Assembly: GCA_014189435.1 (NCBI GenBank)
Contig: CP050293.1
Location: 6,019,001-6,083,000 of the forward strand
Reading direction: 5' to 3'
Length of the DNA stretch: 64,000 bases
DNA from: Mesorhizobium loti
GTDB taxonomy: Bacteria; Pseudomonadota; Alphaproteobacteria; Rhizobiales; Rhizobiaceae
Position numbers and translations under genes: made by a program. This document shows, piece by piece, positions 1 through 8,486 of the stretch. The stretch's first letter is position 1. Each line of letters opens with the position of its first letter. The notes beneath the pieces are model-generated. The model was not told the DNA's origin. It searched no databases and was given only the letters and a program-made list of their open reading frames with translations.

Positions 1-12
1 CGGGCAAAAGTC

Positions 13-1554
13 ATGACCGGCGCGTCCGCGACGGGTGGCGTGATCGCCAATCGCGGCGCCATCACCGCCTGCGTGATCCTGGCCGTGATCATGCAAGCGC
101 TGGACACGACCATCGCCAATGTGGCGCTTCCCTATATCCAGGGCAGCGTTTCGGCGAGCGCCGACCAGATCAACTGGGTGCTGACCTCCTATATCGTGGC
201 TGCGGCCGTCATGACGCCGCCTTCGGGCTACCTTGCCAATCGTTTCGGCCGCAAGCGCATCCTTTTGATCTCCATCACCGGCTTCGTCGTCGCGTCGGTG
301 CTGTGCGGCTTCGCGCAGTCGCTGCCGCAGATCGTCGGCTTCCGCCTGCTGCAAGGCCTGTTCGGCGCGGCCCTGGTGCCGCTGGCGCAGAGCATCCTGC
401 TCGATATCTACAGCGTCGAAGAGCGCGGCTCGGCGATGGCACTGTTCGGCGTTTCGGTGATGGTCGGGCCGGTGCTCGGGCCGGTCATCGGCGGCTGGCT
501 GACCGAGAATGTCAGCTGGCGCTGGGTGTTCTACATCAACGTCCCGATCGGCGCCCTGGCTTTCGCCGGCGTGTCGATGTTCGTCCTGGAAACCAAGACG
601 GACCTCAAGGCAAGGCTGGACTGGTTGGGATTCGGCATGCTCAGCGTCACCATCGCGTCGCTGCAGATGTTCCTCGATCGCGGCGAGCAGCTCAACTGGT
701 TCTCGTCGTCCGAAATCATCGTCGAGGCGCTGATCTGCGCGTCGGCCTTCTACATCTTCCTCGTCCACACCTTCACCGCCCGCAACACCTTCGTGAACCC
801 GAGGCTCTTCCTCGACCGCAATTTCGCCGTCGGCATGATCTTCATCTTCATCATCGGCATCACCTATCTGGCCTCGCTGGCCCTGATGACGCCCTACCTG
901 CAGACGCTGATGGGCTATCCGGTGGTGACGGCCGGCATCGTCATGGGGCCGCGCGGTCTCGGCACCATGGCGTGCATGTTCCTGGTCGGTAGGCTGATCG
1001 GCAAGGTGGACACGCGCTGGCTGCTGTTGACCGGCCTTCTGGTCACCGCCTGGGCGATGTACGACATGACCGGCTGGACCCCTGATGTTTCGCAATGGAC
1101 GATCATCAGCACCGGCTTCATCCAGGGCGCGGGCCTGGGCTTCCTGTTCGTGCCGCTGACCACCATCACCTTCGCCACGCTGGCGCCGGATCGGCGCGCG
1201 GAAGGCACGGGCCTGTACAATCTGTCGCGAAACATCGGCTCCAGCGTCGGCATATCCGTGGTCACCGCGCTTTTGACGCAGAACGTGCAGATCAACCACG
1301 CCAACATCGCCACCTATGTGACGCCCTACAACCAGGCGTTCGGCAATCCGGCGATCTTCCAGGCGATGAACCCCTACAGCGCCGCCGGCCGGGCCGCGCT
1401 CGACGGCGTGGTGACGCTGCAGGCGACTGTTATCAGCTATATGAACGACTTCAAGCTGATGATGATCCTGTCGCTTGCCGCCATCCCGCTGGTTCTCTTG
1501 CTGCGCAAGCCGGCGACACCGGCCAAGATCGACCACAGCGCCGTCATGGAGTGA
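13..1554 (+). CDS. DHA2-family MFS multidrug efflux transporter (EmrB/QacA type)
   Basis: The 513-residue protein is a proton-driven drug exporter of the inner membrane. It has the length and hydrophobic pattern of the 14-helix DHA2 subfamily. Helix 1 contains the family signature ALDTTIANVALP (about residues 29-40), and the helix 2-3 loop has the MFS motif GYLANRFGRKR (about residues 72-82). The charged PDRRAEGTGLYNLSRNIGSS stretch (about residues 394-413) is also typical of EmrB. The ATG at 13 leaves only 12 bases of upstream sequence, so the promoter and any EmrA-like partner lie outside the window. EmrB proteins normally work with a HlyD/EmrA periplasmic adaptor encoded just upstream. A strong terminator follows at 1878-1914. 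The drug specificity cannot be read from sequence. Confidence 0.9.
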   Translation: MTGASATGGVIANRGAITACVILAVIMQALDTTIANVALPYIQGSVSASADQINWVLTSYIVAAAVMTPPSGYLANRFGRKRILLISITGFVVASVLCGFAQSLPQIVGFRLLQGLFGAALVPLAQSILLDIYSVEERGSAMALFGVSVMVGPVLGPVIGGWLTENVSWRWVFYINVPIGALAFAGVSMFVLETKTDLKARLDWLGFGMLSVTIASLQMFLDRGEQLNWFSSSEIIVEALICASAFYIFLVHTFTARNTFVNPRLFLDRNFAVGMIFIFIIGITYLASLALMTPYLQTLMGYPVVTAGIVMGPRGLGTMACMFLVGRLIGKVDTRWLLLTGLLVTAWAMYDMTGWTPDVSQWTIISTGFIQGAGLGFLFVPLTTITFATLAPDRRAEGTGLYNLSRNIGSSVGISVVTALLTQNVQINHANIATYVTPYNQAFGNPAIFQAMNPYSAAGRAALDGVVTLQATVISYMNDFKLMMILSLAAIPLVLLLRKPATPAKIDHSAVME

Positions 1555-1621
1555 TGTTTGGCGGCTGTGTCGTCGATCTCGACAAGCCGCGGCTCGCATA
1601 ACCTTCGACTGTGCGCAAAAG

Positions 1622-1657
1622 AACCGGGGTCCCGTGGAGGCCCTGCAGGACCCCGGT
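1622..1657. other. GC-rich hairpin downstream of the MFS gene
   Basis: A 10-bp inverted repeat, ACCGGGGTCC at 1623-1632 and GGACCCCGGT at 1648-1657, lies in the 383-bp space between the MFS gene and yidC. No T-run follows it, so it is a weak terminator candidate at best. The rest of 1555-1877 shows no convincing gene. Confidence 0.4.
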
Positions 1658-1877
1658 CTGCCGTCACGGCCTCCCAAACACCGGCGCCTTTGCGCCGGAA
1701 GCCGTCTTGGCAAGCACATCTTGCCGGCGTCGCGAAACGCGGTGGTCCGCAACGACGCAAATCCATCACCGCCGCAAGCGCGCCGAAGCGCAGGCCGCAG
1801 GATGGCAACGCGCAATTACGAGACGCGGCGCGCCAAAGTTTCACCGGAGATTGGAAATGGGCCGGAATGGATCAACG

Positions 1878-1914
1878 AAAAAGCCCCGGGCGGTGAACCG
1901 ACCGGGGCTTTTTT
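1878..1914. terminator. Bidirectional Rho-independent terminator between MFS gene and yidC
   Basis: A-rich flank, stem AAGCCCCGG, loop, stem CCGGGGCTT and a T-run (1909-1914). The symmetrical A and T tracts allow it to terminate both the plus-strand MFS transcript and the minus-strand rpmH-rnpA-yidC transcript, whose last stop is at 1938. Confidence 0.85.
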
Positions 1915-1937
1915 GATTTCGTGACGGAGAGCGCCGA

Positions 1938-3749
1938 CTACTCCGCCGGCGACGGTTTCTTTCGGAACAGTGCGATCAGATTGTCCCACAGCTCGATCTT
2001 GGCGCCCTGGCGCTTCATGATCACGCCTTGCTGGAGGATCGACAGCGTGTTGTTCCAGGCCCAGTAGATGACCAGGCCAGCCGGGAAACCCGCCATCATG
2101 AAGGTGAAGATGACAGGCATCCAGGTGAAGATCGCGGCCTGGGTCGGATCCGGCGGCGTCGGGTTCATGCGCATCTGCAGGAACATGGTGACGCCCATGA
2201 TCAGCGGCCAGACTCCGATCATCAGCATGTGCGGCAAGGTGACCGGAACGAGGCCGAACAGATTGAAGATCGACGTCGGATCGGGTGCCGCCAGATCCTG
2301 GATCCAGCCGAAGAACGGCGCATGCCGCATCTCGATGGTGATGTAGAGCACCTTGTAGAGCGAGAAGAAGACCGGGATCTGCAGCGCCACCGGCCAGCAG
2401 CCGGCGAGCGGATTGATCTTCTCGGTCTTGTACAGCTCCATCATCGCCTGCTGCTGCTTCATCTTGTCGTCCGCGTATTTCTCGCGGATCTCGAGCATCT
2501 TGGGCTGCACCTTCTTCATGTTCGCCATCGACGCGTAGGACTTGTTGGCAAGCGGGAAGAAGATGGCCTTAACGATGACGGTGGTGGCGAGGATCGCCAG
2601 GCCGAAATTGCCGAAGAATTTGTAGAGCGTGTCGATCAGCCAGAACATCGGCTTGGTGATGAAGTGGAACCAGCCCCAGTCGATCAACAGGTCGAACCGC
2701 TTGATGTGACGGTCTTCCGCATAGGCGTTGATCTTGCCGACTTCCTTGGCCCCGGCGAAGATTTCGCTCTCGACCGTCGCCGACTGACCGGCATCGACGG
2801 TGATCGGGTCGGTCAGGAAGTCGGACTGGTAGCGATGGCGGCCGTCCTCGAAATAGGCGTAGCGTGGCTGGAACGGCTGCTTTTCGGTCGGCACCAGCGT
2901 CACCGCCCAGTATTTGTCGGTGATGCCGAGCCAGCCGTCGGTCGACTTGCCCGGCGTGAACTGCTTGTCCTTCTCGATGGACGCGTATTTGTGTTCCTGC
3001 AGGCCTTCGGTGCCGGTGAAGCCGATCAGGCCCTCATGCAGCACATAGGTGCTGGCGACGGCCGGCTTGTCGAACCGGGTGACGCGGCCGTAATTGGACA
3101 GCGAGACGGCGGCCGTGCCCGAATTCTGCACCGTGTCTGACACCGTGAACATGTAATTGGTGTCGACGGAAAAGGTGCGCTTGAAGGTCAGGCCCTTGTC
3201 GTTCGAATAGGTCAGCGTGACCGGGGTTGTCGGCGTCAGCGTGGCATTGCCGTCGACGGCCCACACAGTCTCGGGACCGGGCACCGCGCCGGTCTTGTCG
3301 TTGCCGACGAAGCCGATCTCGGCATAATAGCCATTGGGGAGTGCTGCCGGGTTGAGCAGGCTGATCTCGGGCGAGTTCTTGTCGACCGTCTCGGTGTAGT
3401 GCTTGAGCTTGAGGTCGTCGAGACGGGCGCCGGTCAGGTTGATCGAACCCTCGAGGCTTGGCGTATCGATCTTGGCGCGGGTCGTCGTGGCGAGCGCCTG
3501 TTCGCGGCCGGCCGGCGTCACGGCATCGGTGCCGGGTGCATTCGGAATGGCGCCAGGCGCTGCGGGCGTTCCGGTGTCGGCGCCGGGGTTGGTGCCGGCG
3601 GCCTTCTTCTGCTCCTCGACGCGCTGCTGTTCGACGCGGGCTGCCTCGCGTTGCGCTTCGCTGCGCGGCAAGACGTAAAAATATTGCCATACCGCCAGGA
3701 TCAGCACCGACAGCGCGATGGTGATGAAGAAGTTCCGGTTGTTTTCCAT
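1938..3749 (-). CDS. yidC: Membrane protein insertase YidC
   Basis: YidC inserts and folds inner-membrane proteins, alone or with the Sec translocon. The 603-residue protein has an N-terminal membrane anchor (about residues 7-25) and a low-complexity linker rich in Ala, Pro and Gly. A large periplasmic P1 domain follows (to about residue 350), then the conserved C-terminal insertase core of five helices containing LAGCWPVALQIPVFFSLYKVL. This length and architecture are normal for a Gram-negative YidC. It follows rnpA by 14 bp in the order rpmH-rnpA-yidC. In many related rhizobia engB and argB follow yidC; here a bidirectional terminator and an efflux gene do. Confidence 0.97.
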   Translation of the reverse strand: MENNRNFFITIALSVLILAVWQYFYVLPRSEAQREAARVEQQRVEEQKKAAGTNPGADTGTPAAPGAIPNAPGTDAVTPAGREQALATTTRAKIDTPSLEGSINLTGARLDDLKLKHYTETVDKNSPEISLLNPAALPNGYYAEIGFVGNDKTGAVPGPETVWAVDGNATLTPTTPVTLTYSNDKGLTFKRTFSVDTNYMFTVSDTVQNSGTAAVSLSNYGRVTRFDKPAVASTYVLHEGLIGFTGTEGLQEHKYASIEKDKQFTPGKSTDGWLGITDKYWAVTLVPTEKQPFQPRYAYFEDGRHRYQSDFLTDPITVDAGQSATVESEIFAGAKEVGKINAYAEDRHIKRFDLLIDWGWFHFITKPMFWLIDTLYKFFGNFGLAILATTVIVKAIFFPLANKSYASMANMKKVQPKMLEIREKYADDKMKQQQAMMELYKTEKINPLAGCWPVALQIPVFFSLYKVLYITIEMRHAPFFGWIQDLAAPDPTSIFNLFGLVPVTLPHMLMIGVWPLIMGVTMFLQMRMNPTPPDPTQAAIFTWMPVIFTFMMAGFPAGLVIYWAWNNTLSILQQGVIMKRQGAKIELWDNLIALFRKKPSPAE

Positions 3750-3763
3750 CGAAAGCCCTTGGC

Positions 3764-4117
3764 CTATCGTGTTCCGCGCAGTCGGCGGGAGAGTTCGGCC
3801 TTCAACTGGCCGAACGGAGTGGTAAGCACGTCTTCACGCCCGACGATGACATAGTCATTGCCAGGCGCCATGTCACTTGCCGCATGCGTACGGACGGCTT
3901 CTCGCAGCCGCCGCCGGACGCGGTTGCGGACAACCGCATTGCCGACCTTCTTGGTGACGGTATAGCCGACGCGCGGCGACAGGCCGTCGCCGCGGTCGAG
4001 AACTTCAACGAGAAAAAGCCGCCCGCGTCGCTTTTCACCACGACGGACGGCCAGGAATTCCGCGCGCTTCAGAAGCCGCTTGGGATTTGGTCCCACTGGC
4101 TTGCCGGATGCGGGCAA
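3764..4117 (-). CDS. rnpA: Ribonuclease P protein component
   Basis: RnpA is the small basic protein that binds RNase P RNA for tRNA 5' maturation. The conserved RNR motif is present as [15 protein letters not shown], after an N-terminal [13 protein letters not shown] chose the TTG at 4117 because a GGAAG ribosome site lies about 10 bases upstream and it gives the usual size (117 residues). The frame stays open to an ATG at 4213, but that ATG lies inside rpmH and would add an atypical Ala/Ser-rich extension. The gene starts 16 bp after the rpmH stop and is co-transcribed with it and yidC. Confidence 0.93.
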   Translation of the reverse strand: MPASGKPVGPNPKRLLKRAEFLAVRRGEKRRGRLFLVEVLDRGDGLSPRVGYTVTKKVGNAVVRNRVRRRLREAVRTHAASDMAPGNDYVIVGREDVLTTPFGQLKAELSRRLRGTR

Positions 4118-4133
4118 CGATCTCGTCTTCCGT

Positions 4134-4268
4134 TCAGGCGCTGAGCCGCTTGCGGCCGCGGTTGCGGCGAGCTGCGACGACGCCACGACCACCCTTGGTG
4201 GCCATGCGGGCACGGAAGCCGTGCCGACGTTTGCGGACGAGTTTAGACGGTTGGTAGGTACGCTTCAT
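4134..4268 (-). CDS. rpmH: 50S ribosomal protein L34
   Basis: This 44-residue gene reads [20 protein letters not shown] at its N-terminus and ends GRKRLSA. It matches the entire short, highly basic L34 family. The ATG at 4268 and TGA at 4134-4136 give the standard length. L34 is a structural protein of the large ribosomal subunit. It is the first gene of the rpmH-rnpA-yidC block, and the 270-bp gap to the divergent kinase gene at 4539 must hold its promoter. Confidence 0.97.
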   Translation of the reverse strand: MKRTYQPSKLVRKRRHGFRARMATKGGRGVVAARRNRGRKRLSA

Positions 4269-4538
4269 TTGTTTTAATACCGCGGGGTGCGGCCCTTCTT
4301 GATTCTGTCACTGTGTAACAGGAGCTTTGCCGGGCCGGCTTTGGCGCGATCGAAACCGCGCCGGGACGAATGGCCCGAGCGTGTGCGGGCTTATAGAAAG
4401 AAGGCTTTTGGAAGTCAATCCGGAGTCGTCGGGCGCAAGCCCGGCGGCATTCAGGCCGGTTTATGTTTCCGACCAAGGATGAAATTGGCAAAAAAGCCGT
4501 AATCGCCTAATCTGCGTTGATCAAGTGATTGTGAAGAC

Positions 4539-6038
4539 ATGGACCGCATGAGCGAAACCATACAAGCGCAGGAAGGGATCGGCATGGCGGAGCCAGCCAT
4601 CGTGCGCACGGTGCCGCTGTCGCGCGGCCTGTCGACCAAGCTGCTGCTGCTCACCATCGTCTTCGTGCTTTTGGCCGAAGTGCTGATCTTCCTGCCCTGG
4701 ATCGCCAGCTACCGGCTGAACTGGCTGAAGGAGCGGCTGAGTACGGCGGCGGCCGTGTCGATCGTGCTGGTGCAGGGTGAACCCACCTCGCTGTCGCGCA
4801 CGGCCCAGAACGACGTGCTGATGGCAATCGGCGCCAAGGCGATCGCGGTGCGCGACGGCGGCGTCTCGCGGCTGCTGGTGGTGGCCGAAATGCCGCCCAA
4901 GGTCGACGAACACATCGATATCGCCAGCATCGGCATGATCAAGGGCATGACCGGCGCACTCGACACGCTGTTTTTCGGCGGCAACCGGATGCTGCGCGTT
5001 TTCGGCCCGGTCGGCGACTCGGACAAGGAGTTCGAGCTGATCATGCCCGACAACAGCCTGCGCAATGCGATGCTGCGATATTCCCGCAACGTCGCCTTCG
5101 TCTCGCTGCTGATCTCGCTGTTCACCGCCATGCTGGTCTATGCCGCCATCGACCTGATCATGATCGGGCCGATCCGGACGATGACGCGCTCGATGCTGTC
5201 CTTTTCCGAGGCCCCTGACGATCCCGGGCGTATCATCCACCCGGCCGCCCGCGCCGACGAGATCGGCGTCGCCGAGCGCGAGCTTTCGCAGATGCAGGAG
5301 CGGCTGCAAAAAATGCTCTCCGAGCAGAAGCACCTTGCCGACCTTGGCCTTGCCGTCTCCAAGATCAACCATGACATGCGCAACATCCTGGCTTCGGCGC
5401 AGCTGATGTCGGACCGCCTGCGCCAGGTCAAGGACCCGACCGTGCAGGCCTTCGCGCCGAAACTGCTGCGCGCGCTCGACCGTGCCGTGTCCTATTCCGA
5501 AGGCGTGCTCGCCTATGGCCGCACGCAGGAGCCGCCACCTTCGCGCCGCAGGCTGCGGCTGTACCAGCTGGTCGAGGACGTCCATGGCCTGCTCGACACC
5601 GAAGGCGGCATCGAGTTCGTCAATGCCGTCGAACAGAGCTTCGAGGTGGACGCCGATTCCGACCAGCTGTTCAGGGTGCTGACCAATCTTTGCCGCAACT
5701 CGGTGCAAGCGATGGCGGCCGACAGTGAAAGCGCCCTGGTGCGCCGCCTGGCGGTGTCGGCCGTGCGCCTGGGCAGTGTCAGCCGCATCGCCGTCACCGA
5801 CACCGGCCCCGGCCTGCCGCCGAAAGCGCGCGAAAACCTGTTCGCGGCCTTTCGCGGCTCGGCGCGCAGCGGCGGCACCGGCCTTGGCCTGGCGATCGCG
5901 CACGAGCTGATCCGCGCGCATGGCGGCACGGTGGAACTGGTCGAGAGCATTGGCGGGCGCACCACATTCGCCGTCACCATTCCCGACCAGCCGGTGCGGC
6001 TCGACCAGGCCCGCAACGGCCTGCGCCGCCCGGCATGA
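4539..6038 (+). CDS. Membrane sensor histidine kinase
   Basis: This 499-residue kinase has a transmembrane helix at about 34-54, an extracytoplasmic sensor region of about 130 residues, a second helix at about 186-208 and a HAMP-like linker. The phosphoacceptor box is KINHDMRNILASAQ (His at about 278), with an N-box NLCRNSVQAM and ATP-lid motifs DTGPGLP and GTGLGLAIAHEL. It should autophosphorylate and pass phosphate to a response regulator. No regulator gene lies beside it, so it is an orphan here and its signal is unknown. An in-frame ATG at 4548 is an alternative start. It is transcribed divergently from rpmH. Confidence 0.9.
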   Translation: MDRMSETIQAQEGIGMAEPAIVRTVPLSRGLSTKLLLLTIVFVLLAEVLIFLPWIASYRLNWLKERLSTAAAVSIVLVQGEPTSLSRTAQNDVLMAIGAKAIAVRDGGVSRLLVVAEMPPKVDEHIDIASIGMIKGMTGALDTLFFGGNRMLRVFGPVGDSDKEFELIMPDNSLRNAMLRYSRNVAFVSLLISLFTAMLVYAAIDLIMIGPIRTMTRSMLSFSEAPDDPGRIIHPAARADEIGVAERELSQMQERLQKMLSEQKHLADLGLAVSKINHDMRNILASAQLMSDRLRQVKDPTVQAFAPKLLRALDRAVSYSEGVLAYGRTQEPPPSRRRLRLYQLVEDVHGLLDTEGGIEFVNAVEQSFEVDADSDQLFRVLTNLCRNSVQAMAADSESALVRRLAVSAVRLGSVSRIAVTDTGPGLPPKARENLFAAFRGSARSGGTGLGLAIAHELIRAHGGTVELVESIGGRTTFAVTIPDQPVRLDQARNGLRRPA

Positions 6039-6334
6039 TGGGGCGGGCGCTGTGTCGCCCGATGCTCGTGCTTCCAAGGCCGGCGCTCTTCCCTGCCGGC
6101 CAATGCTCGTTCCTTCGAGATGGATGCTCATCCTTGAAGGATCGAACTCGAACCCGGCTTAGTGGCCGTTTCCAAGCGCCAGAATCCGGGCCGTCATCGT
6201 CAGCCAAGGCACTTGTGACAAAACTTTTGCCGGATCGGCTTGCTTTTCCGAAATTCAGTCGCTAGGGAACACGTCTCGTCGCGGCCGGTCGTTCACGATC
6301 GGATCGCGGGGCCATGAAAAGCATGGCCTGATGC
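6039..6334. other. Intergenic space before tRNA-Arg
   Basis: About 300 bp without a gene I can support. A 7-bp hairpin (GGCCATG 6310-6316, CATGGCC 6322-6328) sits immediately upstream of the tRNA. Nothing else stands out. Confidence 0.5.
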
Positions 6335-6411
6335 GCGCCCGTAGCTCAGCTGGATAGAGCACCAGACTACGAATCTGGGGGTCAGGAGTTCGAATCTCTT
6401 CGGGCGCGCCA
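6335..6411 (+). tRNA. tRNA-Arg (anticodon ACG)
   Basis: The 77-nt cloverleaf has acceptor stem GCGCCCG/CGGGCGC, D-arm GCTC...GAGC, anticodon stem CCAGA/TCTGG around loop CTACGAA (anticodon ACG at 6369-6371), and T-loop TTCGAAT. Discriminator G and CCA are encoded (6408-6411). A34 is normally deaminated to inosine by TadA, so this tRNA reads CGU, CGC and CGA. No integrase or duplicated 3' end flanks it, so it does not look like an occupied island site. Confidence 0.97.
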
Positions 6412-6486
6412 TTCGCAATACATTGAAATTGCTCAATTCTCGCCCGCGACCCCAGTCGACTTTGAGAACCGTCTGGAATTCCCTTC

Positions 6487-6765
6487 TCACCAATTGCCCG
6501 TGCGGTTCTGCGCTGCGCTCTTGAGCGCGTGAGAGGCGGATTGATCGAGGCTGTCGGCGCAGGCCGCTTCGACGTCAGCTTTGGTTAAGCCAACATCGCG
6601 CAGATGGAAGTTGGACAGGTGACCAAGCTCGCGCTCTATGTTGCGGCGGGTCCGCCACTCATGGACAAGGGCCAGCAGGCGTTCGAGCGGAGGATCAAGA
6701 AAAGTGCCCGGCACGCGCCGTGCAGTCTGGCCTAATGTCGATTGCGTCATATTATGCCAGGTCAT
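6487..6765 (-). CDS. DUF1127 domain small protein
   Basis: A 92-residue protein. Its C-terminal half holds the arginine-rich DUF1127 core: an RRNIERELGHLSNFHLRDVG stretch followed by LTKADVEAA. Short DUF1127 proteins in related alphaproteobacteria have been linked to RNA turnover and phosphate or carbon metabolism; this is a longer form with an N-terminal extension. The ATG at 6765 is preceded at ideal spacing by CGGAGG, which decides the start over an upstream frame extension to 6888. It is convergent with the tRNA gene. Confidence 0.8.
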   Translation of the reverse strand: MTWHNMTQSTLGQTARRVPGTFLDPPLERLLALVHEWRTRRNIERELGHLSNFHLRDVGLTKADVEAACADSLDQSASHALKSAAQNRTGNW

Positions 6766-6919
6766 GGTAACCTCCGTTGGTCGGGATGCTCGAATGGCGA
6801 TCACCATGACGGCAGAAGGCGGGAAGGCACCAGGGCAGCTTCGGAAGCGTTCCGCTTCAGATTGTGAACTGGCCTTAGACCTCCGCAAGGCCTAACCTGC
6901 GGCAAAGGAGCGCTCAGCC

Positions 6920-7627
6920 ATGGCGCGACGGCCTTACGGACTGGTCTGCCCGATCTCGCGCGCCTGCGAGTTCCTGGAGCCGCGCTGGACGATCCAAATC
7001 CTAACCGAGCTCTGGAACGGCTCGGCCCGCTTCAATGACATTCGCAAGGGGGTGGGCAACATCTCGTCCGCCCTCTTGTCGAGGCGACTCAAGGAGATGG
7101 AAGCGTTGGGCCTGGTCGAGCGCGTCGAGGACGAGGCGACGGGCACCATCGGCTATTTCCGCACCGAGAAGTCGATCAAGCTCGAGCCGGCGATGAACGC
7201 GCTGGCGGAATGGGCGCAATGCAACATCGAGGCGGAAATCGCGCTTGGAGACGTAGATGTTTCGACCCTCATGTGGGTCGTGCGCCGAAAGATCGACCTC
7301 GCTGAACTGCCGCGGCGGCGCGCCGTCATCCGCTTCCATTTCCGCGACGATCCCCCACCGAAGTGTCCCCATTACTGGTTTGTGGTCGAGCCAGGCGCGG
7401 ACTTGCCCGAGCTATGCTCGCTCGACCCCCGCCGGGACGTCGACCTTTACGTCGAGACCAGCGTTGTTTCGCTTGGGGCCATCCTGGAGGGCCGTTCCAG
7501 CATCGAGCGTGAGAAAGAAAGAGGCGGCCTTTTCCTGAGCGGTGACCCCGGCCTTGCCCGCAACATGCACCGTTGGCTACGAACCTCGGTCTATGCGGCG
7601 CTTGAGGGAATCGTCCCGCTTTCTTGA
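6920..7627 (+). CDS. HxlR-family transcriptional regulator with C-terminal extension
   Basis: The first ~100 residues form an HxlR winged helix: CPISRACEFLEPRWTIQILTEL, then FNDIRKGVGNISSALLSRRL and the wing. An N-terminal Cys precedes the helix-turn-helix, as is common in redox- or aldehyde-responsive HxlR proteins. Residues ~120-235 form a second region, longer than the usual ~110-residue family length, resembling the SCP2-like domain found in some HxlR regulators. The ATG at 6920 follows an AGGAG site. The YdhR-like gene starts 73 bp downstream in the same direction and is its likely target; the effector is unknown. Confidence 0.85.
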   Translation: MARRPYGLVCPISRACEFLEPRWTIQILTELWNGSARFNDIRKGVGNISSALLSRRLKEMEALGLVERVEDEATGTIGYFRTEKSIKLEPAMNALAEWAQCNIEAEIALGDVDVSTLMWVVRRKIDLAELPRRRAVIRFHFRDDPPPKCPHYWFVVEPGADLPELCSLDPRRDVDLYVETSVVSLGAILEGRSSIEREKERGGLFLSGDPGLARNMHRWLRTSVYAALEGIVPLS

Positions 7628-7700
7628 AAACCGTACCGAGGTTGCAGCCTCATCCGGGGTGGCCGTGCAACGCCTACGACAGAGAATAGGGAGGAAAGAC

Positions 7701-8003
7701 ATGTCGGCCAAAATTCTGCAAATCAACTACAAGCTCAACGGGCCGAGGGCCGAGTACGAGAAAGAAAACCTGCCCTATGCTCAACCCATCGCGGACATAC
7801 CTGGCCTGCGCTGGAAGGTCTGGATCATAAACGAGGCCCAAAGCGAAGCCGGGGGAATCTACCTATTCGACAATGACGCCGCAGTGCAGGCCTTCGTGGA
7901 CGGGCCAATTATTGCGGAGATGAAAGGGGACCCGACGTTGAGCATCAAGGCGTTTGACGTGATCGTGGAACTCACGTCCATCACACGTGGCCCGGTGAAG
8001 TAG
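7701..8003 (+). CDS. YdhR-like putative monooxygenase (ferredoxin-like fold)
   Basis: A 100-residue protein beginning MSAKILQINYKLNG, with the motifs IPGLRWKVWIINE and GGIYLFDNDAAVQAFVDGP typical of the YdhR / monooxygenase-like dimeric alpha-beta barrel family. Members are small cofactor-free proteins proposed to act on aromatic or quinone-like compounds, with weak functional evidence. The ATG at 7701 has a strong GGGAGGAAAG site upstream. An HxlR regulator directly precedes it, as often seen with small oxidoreductases. Confidence 0.8.
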   Translation: MSAKILQINYKLNGPRAEYEKENLPYAQPIADIPGLRWKVWIINEAQSEAGGIYLFDNDAAVQAFVDGPIIAEMKGDPTLSIKAFDVIVELTSITRGPVK

Positions 8004-8161
8004 CATTCTCGGAGGTTAGGAGGGGCGTATTTGATAGTTGAGATAGCGGGACGAAACGCCTTCCGCTGTCGCGCGTGTATAAAGTCAGCTCAAGCCAATC
8101 AGGAGTAGTAGCAGGAGCGCGGCCAGAAGCCCGACGTTCGCTAGCACGCCGCGCGCAGTAG

Positions 8162-8401
8162 TGGACGGAAGAGCGGCGGATTGAGTTCCGCATCGGGATG
8201 GACGTGGGCGACATCACCTTCGACCACGGTGACATCTATGACGACGGCGTCAATGTTGCAGCGCGTGTCGAGAGCATCGCCAAGCCTGGCAGCGTCGCGG
8301 TGTCCGCCGTGGTGCGAGACCAAGTCGGTAATCGGCTCGAGAGTCCGGTTGTAGCGCAAAGCCGTCACTCCGCTCCGAGAGGTGATCTTAGAAATCAATA
8401 G
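8162..8401 (+). pseudogene. Remnant of a class III adenylate/guanylate cyclase
   Basis: This frame reads IEFRIGMDVGDITFDHGDIY, then DDGVNVAARVESIAKPGSVAVSA and VRDQVGNRL. That is the middle of a class III nucleotidyl cyclase catalytic domain, normally RIGI(N/H)xGDV...GDxxGDxVNxAARLE. A stop codon (8159-8161) abuts it upstream. The N-terminal catalytic half with the first metal Asp is missing, and after about residue 62 the family match stops. There is no start signal. I read it as a relic of a longer cyclase. The flanking DNA (8004-8161 and 8402-8480) is gene-free and looks slightly AT-richer than its surroundings. Confidence 0.75.
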
Positions 8402-8486
8402 GCGTAACAATGACATAACGGCGCCCAGTTTCATCCTCTCCGGTGCGCCAAAACCATTCATGTAACCAGCGGAGCCTGATTTGACC

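Noticed and set aside
2028..3140. Long plus-strand open frame opposite yidC
   Set aside because: Its composition is the antisense of a well-conserved gene, with no ribosome site and no family resemblance. It is a typical high-GC shadow.
6335..6411. tRNA-Arg as attachment site of a genomic island
   Set aside because: No integrase, no direct repeat of the tRNA 3' end and no abrupt change of gene content were seen.
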